From assembly GCA_013399015.1 (NCBI GenBank), contig VWZX01001131.1:372001-436000 (forward strand): a stretch of 64,000 nucleotides of DNA. Reading direction: 5' to 3'. The position numbers and the translations under genes were made by a program. Positions 1 to 12,200 of the stretch are shown here, one piece after another; position 1 is the stretch's first letter; every line of letters starts with the position of its first letter. The notes under the pieces were generated by a model, which saw only the letters and a list, made by a program, of their open reading frames with translations, was not told the DNA's origin and ran no database searches. This stretch comes from Galbula dea (lineage: Eukaryota > Chordata > Aves > Piciformes > Galbulidae).

Positions 1-127
1 AAAATATTCCTACTCTAAAAAAATCTTCAGTTCTTTTTAACCTGACCTCAGCTGCTGAGGCTGCTTGACTCTCTATCTGTTGTCAGCCCTTCTAGCAGCT
101 GCTGGGCTATTCTCATGGGGAAGTACT

Positions 128-340
128 TTAAAACCTTAAAACTTCACAGTTGTTTTCCTCATCAAAAACCTTCATTGGAGCTGCAGTCTCCATTGTGACA
201 CCTGAGTACAAGTCTCTAACAAAGATGCATGGAAGGGATGCAACTGCAACACTTTCCTTAATCTTGGCATCCTCAGACAATCTGATCAATAGGACTTCAT
301 GATTGCTTAAAGCAACTTGAAACAGATTTGGTATGACCAT
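128..340 (-). CDS. Unrecognised 70-codon ORF, possible exon or retrocopy fragment
   Basis: Open from ATG at 340 to TAA at 128, with a balanced amino-acid composition (contains LLIRLSEDAKIKESVAVAS and VFDEENNCEVLRF) unlike typical translated intergenic DNA. I do not recognise the family. The upstream in-frame stop is at 355-353, four codons before the ATG, so an exon would have to begin in that gap or use a splice site there; the local pyrimidine tract is weak. It could be a real terminal exon of a minus-strand gene, a processed pseudogene piece, or chance. Confidence 0.25.
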   Translation of the reverse strand: MVIPNLFQVALSNHEVLLIRLSEDAKIKESVAVASLPCIFVRDLYSGVTMETAAPMKVFDEENNCEVLRF

Positions 341-729
341 CCCTTCATTTCCTTAACCCTACTATTAAAGAAGTGCCTTCTGCTTTATTCAATCAGTGTT
401 TTGTTTGGGTTCTGTAACCAGATCTTAGCCTTAGAAGCAAGTTGAGTTATCTGGGAAAGACTTTCAGTCTATACCTAAATAGCACACAGTGGCACACGAT
501 TTCTGTGCTCATAGAAACTTTCATGCCTTTTTAGGTTGATTTTTAATTATCTCAGGTAAATTAGTTAACTTCTAATCAGTGGCTGATCATGAAGAGATTC
601 CTAAAGAATACAAATACTGAACTCAAGAAGAAACAAGAACTGACAACCCCCTTTTTATAATGAGTGATGTTACACTACCTAAGCATTAAATGTATTTCTC
701 TAATGTGTATTACTCCATCTCCTTGGAGC

Positions 730-830
730 TAACCACAGCCCAGCTGGCTGTGGCCCTGTGCAGCCTGCTTTGGGGGCAGGGGTTTGGACTGGGTGATCTC
801 CAGTAACTGGGAGTCTGCATTGTGTAACTA
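730..830 (+). mobile_element. CR1 LINE fragment (diverged)
   Basis: Contains CCTGCTTTGGGGGCAGGGGT followed by TTGGACTGGGTGATCTCCAG, matching the usual avian CR1 3' segment. The terminal octamer repeats are missing, so the boundaries are approximate. Confidence 0.55.
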
Positions 831-3800
831 GTGACTTCTTGCACTGCATCCACCCAGTGGCTCTTGACCCCTTAAATGTTGGTGGTCTCCTATTTGTGGG
901 GCAGCTCCTGATCAGGGGAAACTGACTATTATAGGAGCTAACACTTCTGTTTTCTTTTTAGGGTACCTTAGGTATAAAGTTCTCAACATGTGCAGGAGGA
1001 GGAAGGTTTGTGGGTTTGTCTCTTACATGTTGGGTTGATGCTATTATACTCTTTAAGTAATAAGAAGGTGCTTAGAGGGAGAGTATTTGTGGTGTTTGTA
1101 AGCTGACCAGCTAAGATACAACACTGACCACAGGAAGCCTAGTGCTTTTGTTACTCCCAGGTACTTGACTCCTGTAATTCTCACTGAAAAAGCCAGGATC
1201 CTGTGGGAAGTGTTGTGGGATTCAGGTGCTGGGGTGGAGCTTTCTTTCTGATACTTGTAGATACTGAACATTCCAAAAGCTGAGGAAGGCAGTGGAAAGC
1301 AGACTCTTTCCCAGTGGCTGAGAGGTTAGTTGTCTGTTACTTTCCAGCCCCAGCTTCTGCCACTTTTGTCTTCATTGATAATTTTTGCTCTTGTAGATCT
1401 CCTGTGCAAGCAACACAAGACCCAGCTTTGAATTTTGGAAGTGACCCCAGCAAGTTCAGCACCACAAGGACAGGAGATCTCTTTCTTTCTTTTCATCTCC
1501 AGCTTGCTAGCAAGTCACAAAATTCCTTGAGCCATCTCTCAAAACACTCCCCTGCTAGAGTCTACAACCTTTTGCTTTTGGCAAGAGTTGCAAAAATAAC
1601 CTCCCCCTTTGTCTTTGCAGCCTGGAAACTTTCCCTGACCCCTTGTTCACCCCGAGGCTGACTACAGATTTCCTGTCACACACCGAAGACCTAGAACACA
1701 GATTTGAGTCTGATGCAAGATGCATCTTCATTAGCTTTGCTTTTGTTTTTTAATCTTCAGTGTGAGCTAGGAGTAAACTCTAGCAGTATACAAGGGAAAG
1801 AAGGAAAGCCAGCCATCCCCAGATGAGTGAGAGCTATGGGAATGCTTTACTTTGGATGTAGTAGCTAAGGGGAAATGTTTGCTAGGCTCCAGTACACTTT
1901 CCCAGCAAGCAGTTAGAAATTGCATGTGGTTTTGTACAATCAAGTAGCCCAGTCCCTCTGTCTGGGAGTCACTAGAGATAGAGTAGTTCTGGCTGTCCCT
2001 GTTTGCACCAGTAGTAGGCTAATTGTAGTATGGTGGTAGCTAGAAAGTAGATGGAAACAGGTAACATTGTGTCTAGGGAAGGGAAGAGCAGTGTTTTACT
2101 AGTCAGCAATATTTTATACTAGCTGTTAGAGGGAGACAATCCTAAGGTCATAGAAGATTCCAAGTGGAGGTAGGCCACCTTTCTGCAAGTTGATGTGATC
2201 AATTTGTTTGATAGCAGATTTTATTACTCCTGGTTTATTCTAAGAGTTTCAAAACCTTAGTAAATTCTCTTGTTATTTATTAACAGTCATGTTTTAAACT
2301 ATGAATTGTCTTACTAGAATTTGCAAGTACTGTTCATTTCTTAACTTGCTGCCTCTTGAAAGCATTCACTGTGTGAAAGCTTCTATGCAATAGGAATTTT
2401 AGGGAAAAAAACCTAAGTACAACCAGGTGGTTCTCTCTTTTTTTTGTTCCTGTAGCAACTGTTTAACAAACTACCTCCATGTTTGTTTAGTGTCTGCATG
2501 AAACATGGTGCCACTCCATCAACCAATTCATCTGAAGAGAAGTAGAGATTTAACACAAGCAAAACTAAAATCTAGGATTGGAAAACAATTGGAAGACAGT
2601 GCTACTTAGGAAGAAAAGCCCTGAGGATGTTTCTAAGCTGGCTGTGCTTCTGTGACCTGACAGAGTCAGTCAGGGCTGAAGGCCAGCAGGAAAAGGGGCC
2701 AGTATAAGCACCTCAGATAAATGGTTTGGGATTCTCACTCTTGGAAAAACAAAGCAAAAAAAGCAAACAAAACCCATAAATACACAGAGCCCCATGCACT
2801 CATCTTCCAGCTTTCCCATCCTAGTTTAAATAACAAAGATGTTACAGAAGAATCTTGGTTAGCCTTGTTGTAAGAATTACTGTGATGAACAAGTTTGTGT
2901 TTAGTGAGGTGGGAGTTCAGTTGTCAGTGTTATTGAAAGTACTGCTAGTGACTGTGTGCTAAAATGGAACCTGCTGTTTCTTTCTGTCATACTTGGTTTG
3001 TGTTGCTGTAGTTCAATGGTGACCAATTTTTGGGCTGATGTTTCTTCTGCCAGTCTATAGCCTGTCTTTTCTCTGAGGAAGAAGAAAAGCCCACCTGAGA
3101 CAGCTTGTGGGCTGTTCCTTATCACCACACTGTGCTTAGGTAGCTGCATACTAATAGAAATCTCTGTTTACCACAATGTAAAAGCAATAATGTAAAGTGT
3201 GATGTCTGTGGTGTTTACAATGGTAGCAAATAAAGAATGAGTCATTCCAAAACATTGTCCATGTTAGTCCTAAAGCCTGCTAGAAAACACAATGCAAGAC
3301 CCAGTTAGCCATGCTCTCAGTTCATGCACCTCCACTCAGATGTAAGAAAAGCTTTACCCTATCTTCTTTGCTTGGGTTTTGGTTGCCATCCCCACTCCTC
3401 CCCTGCTCCAGCTCCAAGAAGTTGTTTAGAGGTCTCTAGGGTTCTTGTACTGGGCTTGTATTTGTGGCTAGGAAAGGCATCACTAGGAATTAATGCTAGA
3501 GCACAAAGTGCAGCAGAATGCTTGTGTGTGTGGAAGGTGAACTGGAAAACAGCTGCTGGAGCAAAGGCTAGCTGCCTCACAAACAGTTCCTACTTTGTAA
3601 GTTGCCATCCAAGTTATATACCTTAAATCAAACACCAGGAGAAAGGAGTAAGACTTGACTGAGATCAATACAAGAAGTGTGGTGGGGTTTAGCTCTCACT
3701 CTCAGTCTGAGACCATAGGAAAACATTCTTACATGGAAGTCCACTTGAAATCTTAGCTCTATTGTAACAGGAACTTGTGCAGTGGGAAAATCCAAGGTGT

Positions 3801-4264
3801 TAGAACCTTTTACACTCCCTCTCTCTCCCAGCTTCATCAGCCTGTTACTCTGACCCAAAGTGACAGCTAGGGTGTATAACAGACCAAGGACCTCAGCAAG
3901 AGGAAAGGCTTCCTGTTTCACTGGCCAAGGAGCTGCTCCAACCATTGCCTTGCTTTGTTTGACACCTGACCCAAGGGGTGCAGGCATCATGCTTCTTCTC
4001 CAGTTCTTTTGGTCCACACCTCAGGAAGCAGATCCTCACTTCCTTCATAGCTGGCAGATACAAAAAAAAGCAGCCTGGGTTGGAAGGAGGCTGAGAGAAT
4101 TGTGCAGTTTCTTTAGCCAGAGCACTCTTCAGTGATAGACCAGAGTTTTGACCATGGAATGCAAGCACACAGGGAGGCTGCCCTACTCTGCTGCAAGTGG
4201 TAGAGGGTTACTGATTTGTTTCAGGGGTTCTTGAAATCCTTACTTTCAATGAAACTCTAAGCTT

Positions 4265-4385
4265 TAAAAACAAACAAAAAACCCCCAAAACAAAAAGAAA
4301 ATCCAAACAAAACCCAAAAAACTCCACAACAAACCAAGCAAACTAAACTCTCCCAACCCCCCTAAAAAACCACAACAAGGATTTT
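4265..4385. repeat. A-rich low-complexity tract
   Basis: About 120 bp made of A runs broken by single or grouped C (ACAAACAAAAAACCCCCAAA-like). It is a simple A/C-rich sequence with no coding content. Confidence 0.8.
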
Positions 4386-7118
4386 GTCTGAAGGACCTGA
4401 AAGCTAACTCTTGGAGTTAACTCAAAGTGCCAGTGTTTTTGTTCAGGAGAGCAAATCTCCAGGATCAAAACAAGAGTTGGAGAAGATCTCTGGAGACAGA
4501 AGGAAACCCTGACAGATTTTTAATGTCTTTTTTTGTTTTCTTTTTGACCAAGAAAATATTTTTAGCCCTGTATCTTCCAGCATGCCTTCATCTCCATATA
4601 AGCTCTGCTAAATAGTTTACTTCTTTATTAAGTATCATTTCTATTTCCCAGGTAGCCTGTGGTTCTACTCCTGCACTTTGAAGACCAAACCTTTCTATTA
4701 TGTACCAAAGTGCCACTGTATCAGAACTACTCTGCTTTATTTCTTCAGAAGCATTGAACAAACCCTGCACTACAAAAACATCCTGCTCCTCCAACCCCCA
4801 CATGCCAAGCTGGTCAGTTATGCAAGTACCAGTTATATTACAGAATAGGATGAGGAAATCCAGGAAATTTAAGAGATACCAAGTACCACAGAAAAGAAGA
4901 ACCAGAGTTCAAGTTGTTTATCTCCTCATGGGACATGTTTTGAGACATTATTTATCCCATTTATTGGGAGCATCTTGCTCTGAATCCCTTGTACTCCCAG
5001 CACTGAAAGACTCCCCCAATGACACTGCTGTGACTAGCCACATTCCAATGTAAACTCCACTGCTGCAGTCTTGTTCCAATTATCTGCTGCCAGGCTAATT
5101 TAGATTTTTACTGTTGAATAAGCTAGCATTTCTAGGGAGCATTAAAGAAATCACAATTGCCACTTGAACTGCATAACATTTGACTCAAGACTATCTTCTA
5201 GTGGACAGAAATAGCATAAACCAAATGCTTTCTTCCAGCCAGAGGATGAAGCTCAGCAACAGACACAACCACTTCACTTTCATTCTTGCTGTTAACATTA
5301 TGCCTCAGCACTATTTTTTTATAGTTAATATTTAATTTATGATCAAAAGGCATCTTCTAGCTACAGCATACCTCATTATTACTGAATTACCAAGAGATGA
5401 TGGTTAAGTCACTCACAGGGATGCCAGAACTGCAATCCCTTGATGCATACACAACCCAAATTGGTGGGAACTCAGCAAGCCATGTTCTCTGCCCATGACA
5501 CACTGGTACAGCCACAGGCAACTTCTCTGTCCTACTGCTCTTCCCATTAACAGCAGCTTCAAGACTAAGAGCCCAAACTAAACTCTACACTTCACAGACT
5601 AAACAGCCTCTGCCTCAAAGCATACAAAGCACAAGCCACAGGCACTTCTAAAGCCACACTAACTTGCTGTGTGGAACATTCCCACATGTACTGTAACACT
5701 TAAAACATCCACTCACGTTTGGTTGAGGCTGCCCCATTGCTGCATGCTGGTCACTTGAACTCTTCTGTAGCTTTCTTCTCCTCACCTCCCACCCAGCTGC
5801 TAAAAAAGGTGTCACACCTCCTCTCATTATCAAATAGGCAACTGCCAGGTGGCCAATTTGGTGTGCTCCCAATTAGATAAGCAGCCCCATCCCCAAAAAA
5901 TGAGCTCACCTGGCTGCTATAGCAAAGCCCTTCTGAAAGATGACCTGGCTTACACTGAGCTTTGTTGCCATGCTCAGGAAGGTAAGGAAGGCTACTGCCT
6001 TGTGAAATGGCTCCTGCTCCACCAAGCCCCACAGGTGGATGCCTCTTCTTCTTGCAGGAGTTGTAACTGCACAGTAATGTTCATGGTAAGGTTGTGTGCC
6101 CAGCCCTGTGGCTGGGGTGTGGAGCACAGGTGACAAGCCCTTTGGAAGATGTTTTTCACCTCTGCTCTCTGCATCTCTAGGGGGGTGTGGAAAATTGCTC
6201 ATTGGTATGAATTCACTTTACCATGACAGATACCTACAAGAGAAATGTTTTAGGGATCTGAAAACTTACCAAAGTCAATAGTCCACTTAAGGATGTTAAC
6301 CTTTAGTGCTGAAGCCTTCTGTGATAGTGTACCCAGCTGTCAGGCACTATAACAAAGCAGCCTCTTCTGGCCTTGGCACCTCAACTTGAAGTCAAACTCT
6401 TCAAAATGGTGATTGTGACTTCAAATGAATACCATTAGATGATACAGATGTAAAGCAGTTGGCACAGTCTCATGCAGAAAGGCTAGATTGCTTTTTCATA
6501 CTGTTATATGCAGTCTCCACATGGCTAATAAAGGAGAAAAACTCTACTCCCAACCAAAGAAAAAAACCCAGCAAATTGACCATGGGATATATGCTCAGTT
6601 CTCAGAAATGAACAGCTGTGCTTGGCAAAGTAACTCCAAATACACACAAACTGATGGTATGTTTCAAGAGTGTAACTCAGTGAACAGAGCACACCCATGT
6701 CTGTTCTTGCACTGCTATGGTTTTGAGGCTGACATCTCAGTTTGCCAGTACACTGTGAAAAACACTCTAACATTTAAAGCCTTAAAAGCATGCCTAGTGA
6801 GCTATGACAAAGCACAGCTGGATCATAAAATACCTGGGGGGTGTGTGTCTTAGAAACTAGTAACAACTACTGCTGCTGACTGTTAGCATAGCAGGGAATG
6901 GGGTAGGGTGAGAGAAGGCTGCATGGGCTGCTTGTGGCAGATGGGATTAAACACATTCAAGTGTTAAACAAAACCAGGCAGAGAAACAACAAATGTTTTT
7001 GTTCTGAAACTTGGTGTTGAAGATCCAAAGTCATCTGTCCATGTAATAAACCATAATCACCTCCTTTTCCCTCTAGCATGACTTTAATAGTTAAAAATCA
7101 AATCTGTGCAGAGTGTAC

Positions 7119-7128
7119 TTTATTTATT
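7119..7128 (-). terminator. Candidate poly(A) signal of TBC1D9
   Basis: Minus strand reads AATAAATAAA, two overlapping canonical hexamers about 1.43 kb after the stop codon. This is the furthest strong signal before a stretch with no further TBC1D9-like sequence. Confidence 0.55.
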
Positions 7129-7563
7129 CACATTACCTATTTGTGGTTAAAAACCACTTCATCTGACAGTTTAAAAGCATTAAACCAAAAGAATTAAACA
7201 CAGCTTCTGCTAAAAAATCTGTTACATGGATGCAATAAACAGGAGTATAAAAAAAAAAAAAATCAACAGTATTCTACAGAAAATATTCTCAAGCCAGCAA
7301 ACAAAGATCAGGCATGGAGGCATAATCCTAACACAAAGAATAAAAAATAATCCTGAATATCTGTATAAAAGAAGCAAGGATTCAAAGTGCAGGTGCTCCA
7401 GTTTTCATTTGAACACATTATTCAGTAAGTTGATACAGGATACAAGTCATTTATATAAAGTGTTCTCAGTAAGACTTAAAACATTCAGTTACATGATCTT
7501 GCAGATTTGTTTCATTACTGCTACTTGACACTGTGGTAAATGAAGACTTATGCAATACAGCTT

Positions 7564-7569
7564 TTTATT
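7564..7569 (-). terminator. Alternative proximal poly(A) hexamer
   Basis: A single AATAAA on the minus strand about 0.99 kb after the TBC1D9 stop codon. It could support a shorter 3' UTR; there is no direct evidence of use. Confidence 0.3.
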
Positions 7570-8555
7570 TTCTTAATCTAACAAGTATATAATAGGTTGG
7601 TGGTAAAGGTTAGTTTTAAGAGCTAAGCTATATAGAAGTATCTAGATTTGTTGTTGTTGCTGTTGTTTAAACTTTTAAAAACAGCTTTCAAGTTTTAAAA
7701 AGAGACTCCTGCCATCTGTTCTGGGACCTGCATCCACTGTCTTTGGAGCACAGCAGGAAAGCTTCCAATTCCACTGCTTAGGAATACAGCTCCAGGCAGG
7801 GTCACACTGGTGGCTGCAGCTGGGAAAGGCTGGATCTGGCCACTGAGCCCAGGGAAAGGCAAACAGGCTCTGCCTTCTGTCAGAGCAGGAATCACCACAT
7901 CTACCCACACCTGCCTGACAGGCCAGCTAGGCTTGGGATGGTCTTCTCACTTTGATTTGAGAGTACCAGTCTCAAGCAGAGGCAGTTAGGAGCCAGGCAG
8001 GTGTCACTGAAGTCATCTTCTATATATTCCAAAAACTAAAACTGAAGCCTACAATAAACCCCATTATTCTCTTGGGAAAACCAGAAGTTACATGAAATAA
8101 AATGATCCTTCAGTGATGCTGCCTGGAACTAAATTTCACCTGAGGTCCTATTCAGGTTGACAGGGTTCTGTTAAATTTTAGGTACTTCCTGTTTCGTTCA
8201 TTTTCTTCCCAAGAATCAGATAGCTATAGATTTCTATTTTAAAAATGCACATCAATATTGGGATGAAGTTTAGATGTAGAAATTCAGAACTAATCTTTAC
8301 CATTTTCTAGACAGCAAGGTTAATAATACACACACTTCACTGACAACTGGTACTTTTTTCCCCTGTAGTTTGCATACCATTTGCATTTGTGTAACATTTC
8401 CCACAGAAAGCATGATTATACTTCCAGATAAGTTATGTCTGCACCCCAACATTTTCACATTAGTGAAAACAATCCTGGTTGGAAAATACCAGGGCCTGTG
8501 CCAGGTACTAATAAATACAGAATTAAAAACCAGAAATACAAAGCCCCACTGCCTT

Positions 8556-9281
8556 TTACCCCGACATAGTGGAGATTTCATAGTCACTGGCCGAGGTTAT
8601 TGGCTTCCCCATCATCCTTATGTTCTTAGCATTAGTTATCCTAGCCATCATGGACACAGGCTTGTCAAAGTACCTCACCAGAGCTGGTTCAGTCAAAAGG
8701 GAGGCTAAGAATTGTTCAAAGGTAATGGCCCAGTCTCTGTCAATGCTAGTGCTCCTGTGAAGAGAAGTGGCGTGGTTGCTCCGCACCAAAACGGTGTCTT
8801 CGCCGATGTCCTCGCAGTGCAGCTTTTCTTCCTCGTGTGAACCTGCACTCAGTACTGAGTAGGAGGACATTGAACTATCATCTTTTGTATCATCATCAGA
8901 AATGAGCATGGCAGAACAGGCTCCATTATCCCTGGGAGAAGAGTCTTCGAGCTTAATGTCCTCCATCTGCATGCCCAGGGTGCTGTCGGTGCAAACGGCC
9001 TCTTCGTCGTTGCTGAGGAGGCTGCTTTGGAAGGGCTTGTGCTGTTCGAGGGGGTACTGCTGGTGCTCTTTCTTCTGAAACAGCTCACTCTGGATAGTTT
9101 TGCTGCAATTGTTACTGCTGCTGTCTGTCTCCTTTGTGGGCTGCACGCTGAAGAGCTTACCAACCTCACCTATCTCCAAGAGCAGGCTTGTCACGGCAGC
9201 GGTTGCATGGTACAGATCTTGTTCGTTGGGGTCTTCACTGAACATGTTGTACATTGTCTTGCACAGCTCAATGAACTGTCC
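8556..9281 (-). CDS. TBC1D9: TBC1D9 coding exon 21 (terminal exon, C-tail and stop)
   Basis: Codes residues 1025-1265 and the TAA at 8558-8556. It starts GQFIELCKTMYNMFSEDPNE after acceptor TCCTCAG|GG. A polar, less conserved stretch (about 1060-1115) is followed by conserved acidic and serine-rich sequence (MEDIKLEDSSPRDNGACS, ISDDDTKDDSSMSSYSVLSA), then DRDWAITFEQFLASLLTEPA and the terminus SASDYEISTMSG. The conserved tail is a good marker for TBC1D9 as opposed to its paralogues. Confidence 0.97.
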   Translation of the reverse strand, partial: GQFIELCKTMYNMFSEDPNEQDLYHATAAVTSLLLEIGEVGKLFSVQPTKETDSSSNNCSKTIQSELFQKKEHQQYPLEQHKPFQSSLLSNDEEAVCTDSTLGMQMEDIKLEDSSPRDNGACSAMLISDDDTKDDSSMSSYSVLSAGSHEEEKLHCEDIGEDTVLVRSNHATSLHRSTSIDRDWAITFEQFLASLLTEPALVRYFDKPVSMMARITNAKNIRMMGKPITSASDYEISTMSG

Positions 9282-12200
9282 CTGAGGACAGAGGGAGGAA
9301 ACATTCATGAGAGAGCAAGAAGCAACTCAGACTGTAATCTCCTAAACCAGTTTTAAAGTCTAGCATGGAGATAGGACACAATAATCTATGTGATTAAATG
9401 GGAATCAGAAATAATCTAGGTGCAGTCTAGAAAGCATTTCCTCCTCTGCCTGGGCAGCCAGCTGTGTTGCCTGCTCAAAGCTAGGCAGAATCAACTGTTT
9501 GTTGGGTGTTTCTAACAGCAGATCACATGTGTTTCTCTAGAGCCACAGGAGGGCAGCAGAGGGTGAGCAGTCAGACACCGCCTTCATTTGGGTGGATTTT
9601 CTTGCAGGAATGATGAGAAGTGTAACCAAGGGGCTGATAAAACTAATGAGAAGCAAGGAAACAAGTACTAAGAGACCTGCAGCACTGTTTTACGCTTGAC
9701 AGTGGTAGCTTAGGAGGATGCAAGCCTTTTGGAATTCAAACCTCACAAATAGAACAGGAAGGGGATCTGCTTAGGGCTACTTTAGCAAGAAGCATTGCTC
9801 TGCTGGGAATAAAACTTCCCTGTATGCTCTGGAGGAACAGGCTGTCCCAGTGGGTCTCCTCCTCCTCCTCCTTACCACCTATGATCTAAGGGGAATGAGG
9901 ATGAACTACAAAACCTAAACTGTTTCTTTCAGGTAACATGATTCTAATGTTATAAACTAGCTGGTGATATTCTGTGTCTCATTACCCTTTGTCTAGAGAT
10001 CAAAATCATGTCATCATTCCTAGATGTATCTTATTTTTAGGAAGTTTGGGGAGCTGAGTGCCAGCTACGGTATGTTGAAAACAACCAACTTCTGCCATCA
10101 GCTGACAGCTGCTCTGGTAACAAGGTATCTGCTCAAAATAGAAACTATTCAGTGTTACTGGATTGAATATTTATAGATATATGAAACAAGTTTGAAGTTA
10201 ATGAAAACCAAGTAAGTGTCAGCAGAAGTACCTGATTCAGTTTGGGCAAGTCCTTTGTGTTTTTTGCTTTGGATTTATTCTCTTGGCTCCACATTCTCAG
10301 GTAATTTCGATTCTCCTGGGAGCTCTTCTTGCCTGTTGTCAACACACAGACCCAGAGAAAGTCCATGGAGAGACCTTAAATAAATACCTTTTTTTTTCTC
10401 CATTTTCAAAAGGAGCATCTTTAATTCAAATTCAGATGGAGACACCATGCATACCTTTGTCTGTTTTCAGACTCACTGTAACAAACCCATCCTCTACTCC
10501 TTGTTTGTTCCTGCTGTCTAGGCCAACAACTAGGAGTGGAGAGGTGGAGGGAGAGAGAGATCAGTGTGGTTTTGGACACATACATACTGTTCATGTGTAC
10601 AGTGCAAAACACAGAAACTGTTTACACTGCAGAAAAGGCAGAGTAAAACCAACAGGACTAAAGGACTTTTCCTTATTCTTAACATCTGCTGACAAATTCC
10701 ATATAAATAATAACAGAAAGACAAAGACAAGAACCATCTTGGCTTTGGTTTATGTAGTACAATGAATGGTGAGCCTGTGTTACTGCAACACAGCTTCCAG
10801 CACAATCCATGTTTGGTGATTATATTGGTGCATCTTCTTTGGTCTATCAGGTCCTTAAACTGCCATCTCTAGCCAATTCATTCTTATCTATATTTTCAAA
10901 CAACCTTCCTTCCCCCTGTAACCTGAAGGATGGGCAGTATTTGTCTTGAATCAGAGAGAAATTGAACATCAACTGTCTCAAGACAGAGAATGCCATTTAA
11001 GCCAACAGTGATGAGAGCCAGGTTCTCATTGAGCACAAACAGATTTCCAACTGCTGAGCTACATTTTGACAAATCTTTTGGCTTCAGGGTTTTTTTTTTT
11101 TTACAGTATTTTAAGTTCTGATCCAAAAAATATCTTGAAATCCAACATATTTATTCTCATTCTCCACCAAGGCATATACACTGCATTTATCACAAAGCTA
11201 CTTCTGTTGCAACACACTGATGACACCAGTCTTGCAATGCTGGCTCAGGCCAGTTCTTAGTGTACACATGCCTGCACCTCTAAGGATATCACAAATAGAT
11301 ACAAAGACTACCTGGTACTTCTGACAAAGAACACTTAACAAAGTTTAATCCAGTAAGAGAGTCACTTCCTTAAAAGCCATGTTTGAAATGCATTAACTCA
11401 TCTTCTCATGCCCAAGACAAAAGGTGCCTACCATGTGTACATTCTGGTGTGATGTCTTCAAAGAAGTACTGAGTAGCTTCAAAAGCAGAGTCTGGCTCCT
11501 CTTGCTCAGGGGATGGATCTAAGCAACAGAAGAAAACACTTGCATTAAAGATTCCACCCTTCAGTGAAAAACATCTACTTCCATTACTTTCTTCTGTGCA
11601 GCTCAGCATGCCCAAAGCAAGGTGTGAACCCTTTCCTGGCTGAGGAACACTCTATTTGCTATGCATGGGGAAGTCACCAACCCCAGGTCAACAGGCAAGA
11701 GAACAGAGGGCTGCATGGGTGCTTTCAGACTTTCCAAATCCATGTCTGGTTATGGTAGAAGCTCTCTTATTTTACTGCTGCATAAACAGCTACAAGAATT
11801 CCTACAAACTGATTTTGAATTGGGAAAGCAAGTCTTAACTGTGCTCCAAATTGCTGTTCTAGACAAAAGAAAAGCTAACATAATGTACTCACCAGGCAAA
11901 ACATGCATTTTATACAGGAGCTTCAGCTTCTCTGTAAGATCTCCATGGCATGCTGCACCTAAACAGCATTATATGTAGTTTGTTAACACTCAGCATTCAA
12001 TGCCATTCTGTTTATTATTGCTACAATGTTTTGATTCAGAAGCTGCTATGTTCAATCTGGGAAGCACTGTACTCCCTTTACAGCCTGAGATCACAGGGTA
12101 GTCACTTGACTTCTAAGCTCATACAGTCTGCACTAGAAATAGGAAGAAAACACAGACCACCTTACCCTGAATACTTCACCCTTCACTCCTTCATTAAATG

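Larger units (their letters stand above)
1..7109. other. Downstream flank of TBC1D9, no named gene
   Basis: About 7 kb of moderately AT-rich sequence with only short ORFs. I could not recognise UCP1 or ELMOD2 coding sequence, the neighbours on this side in mammals. A plus-strand AATAAA (about 3229-3234) preceded by TG-rich sequence might end a plus-strand 3' UTR from a gene left of the window, but that is a guess. Confidence 0.5.
7110..8555 (-). other. TBC1D9: TBC1D9 3' untranslated region (inferred)
   Basis: Sequence after the stop codon to the overlapping AATAAA signals at 7119-7128 on the minus strand, about 1.4 kb, similar to my recollection of the human 3' UTR length. No other gene was recognised in it. 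The exact cleavage site cannot be read from sequence alone, and an earlier AATAAA at 7564-7569 could give a shorter form. Confidence 0.6.

Noticed and set aside
5648..6202. Cluster of overlapping ORFs on both strands near 5.6-6.2 kb
   Set aside because: All are under 100 codons, mutually overlapping in different frames, and show no family motif.
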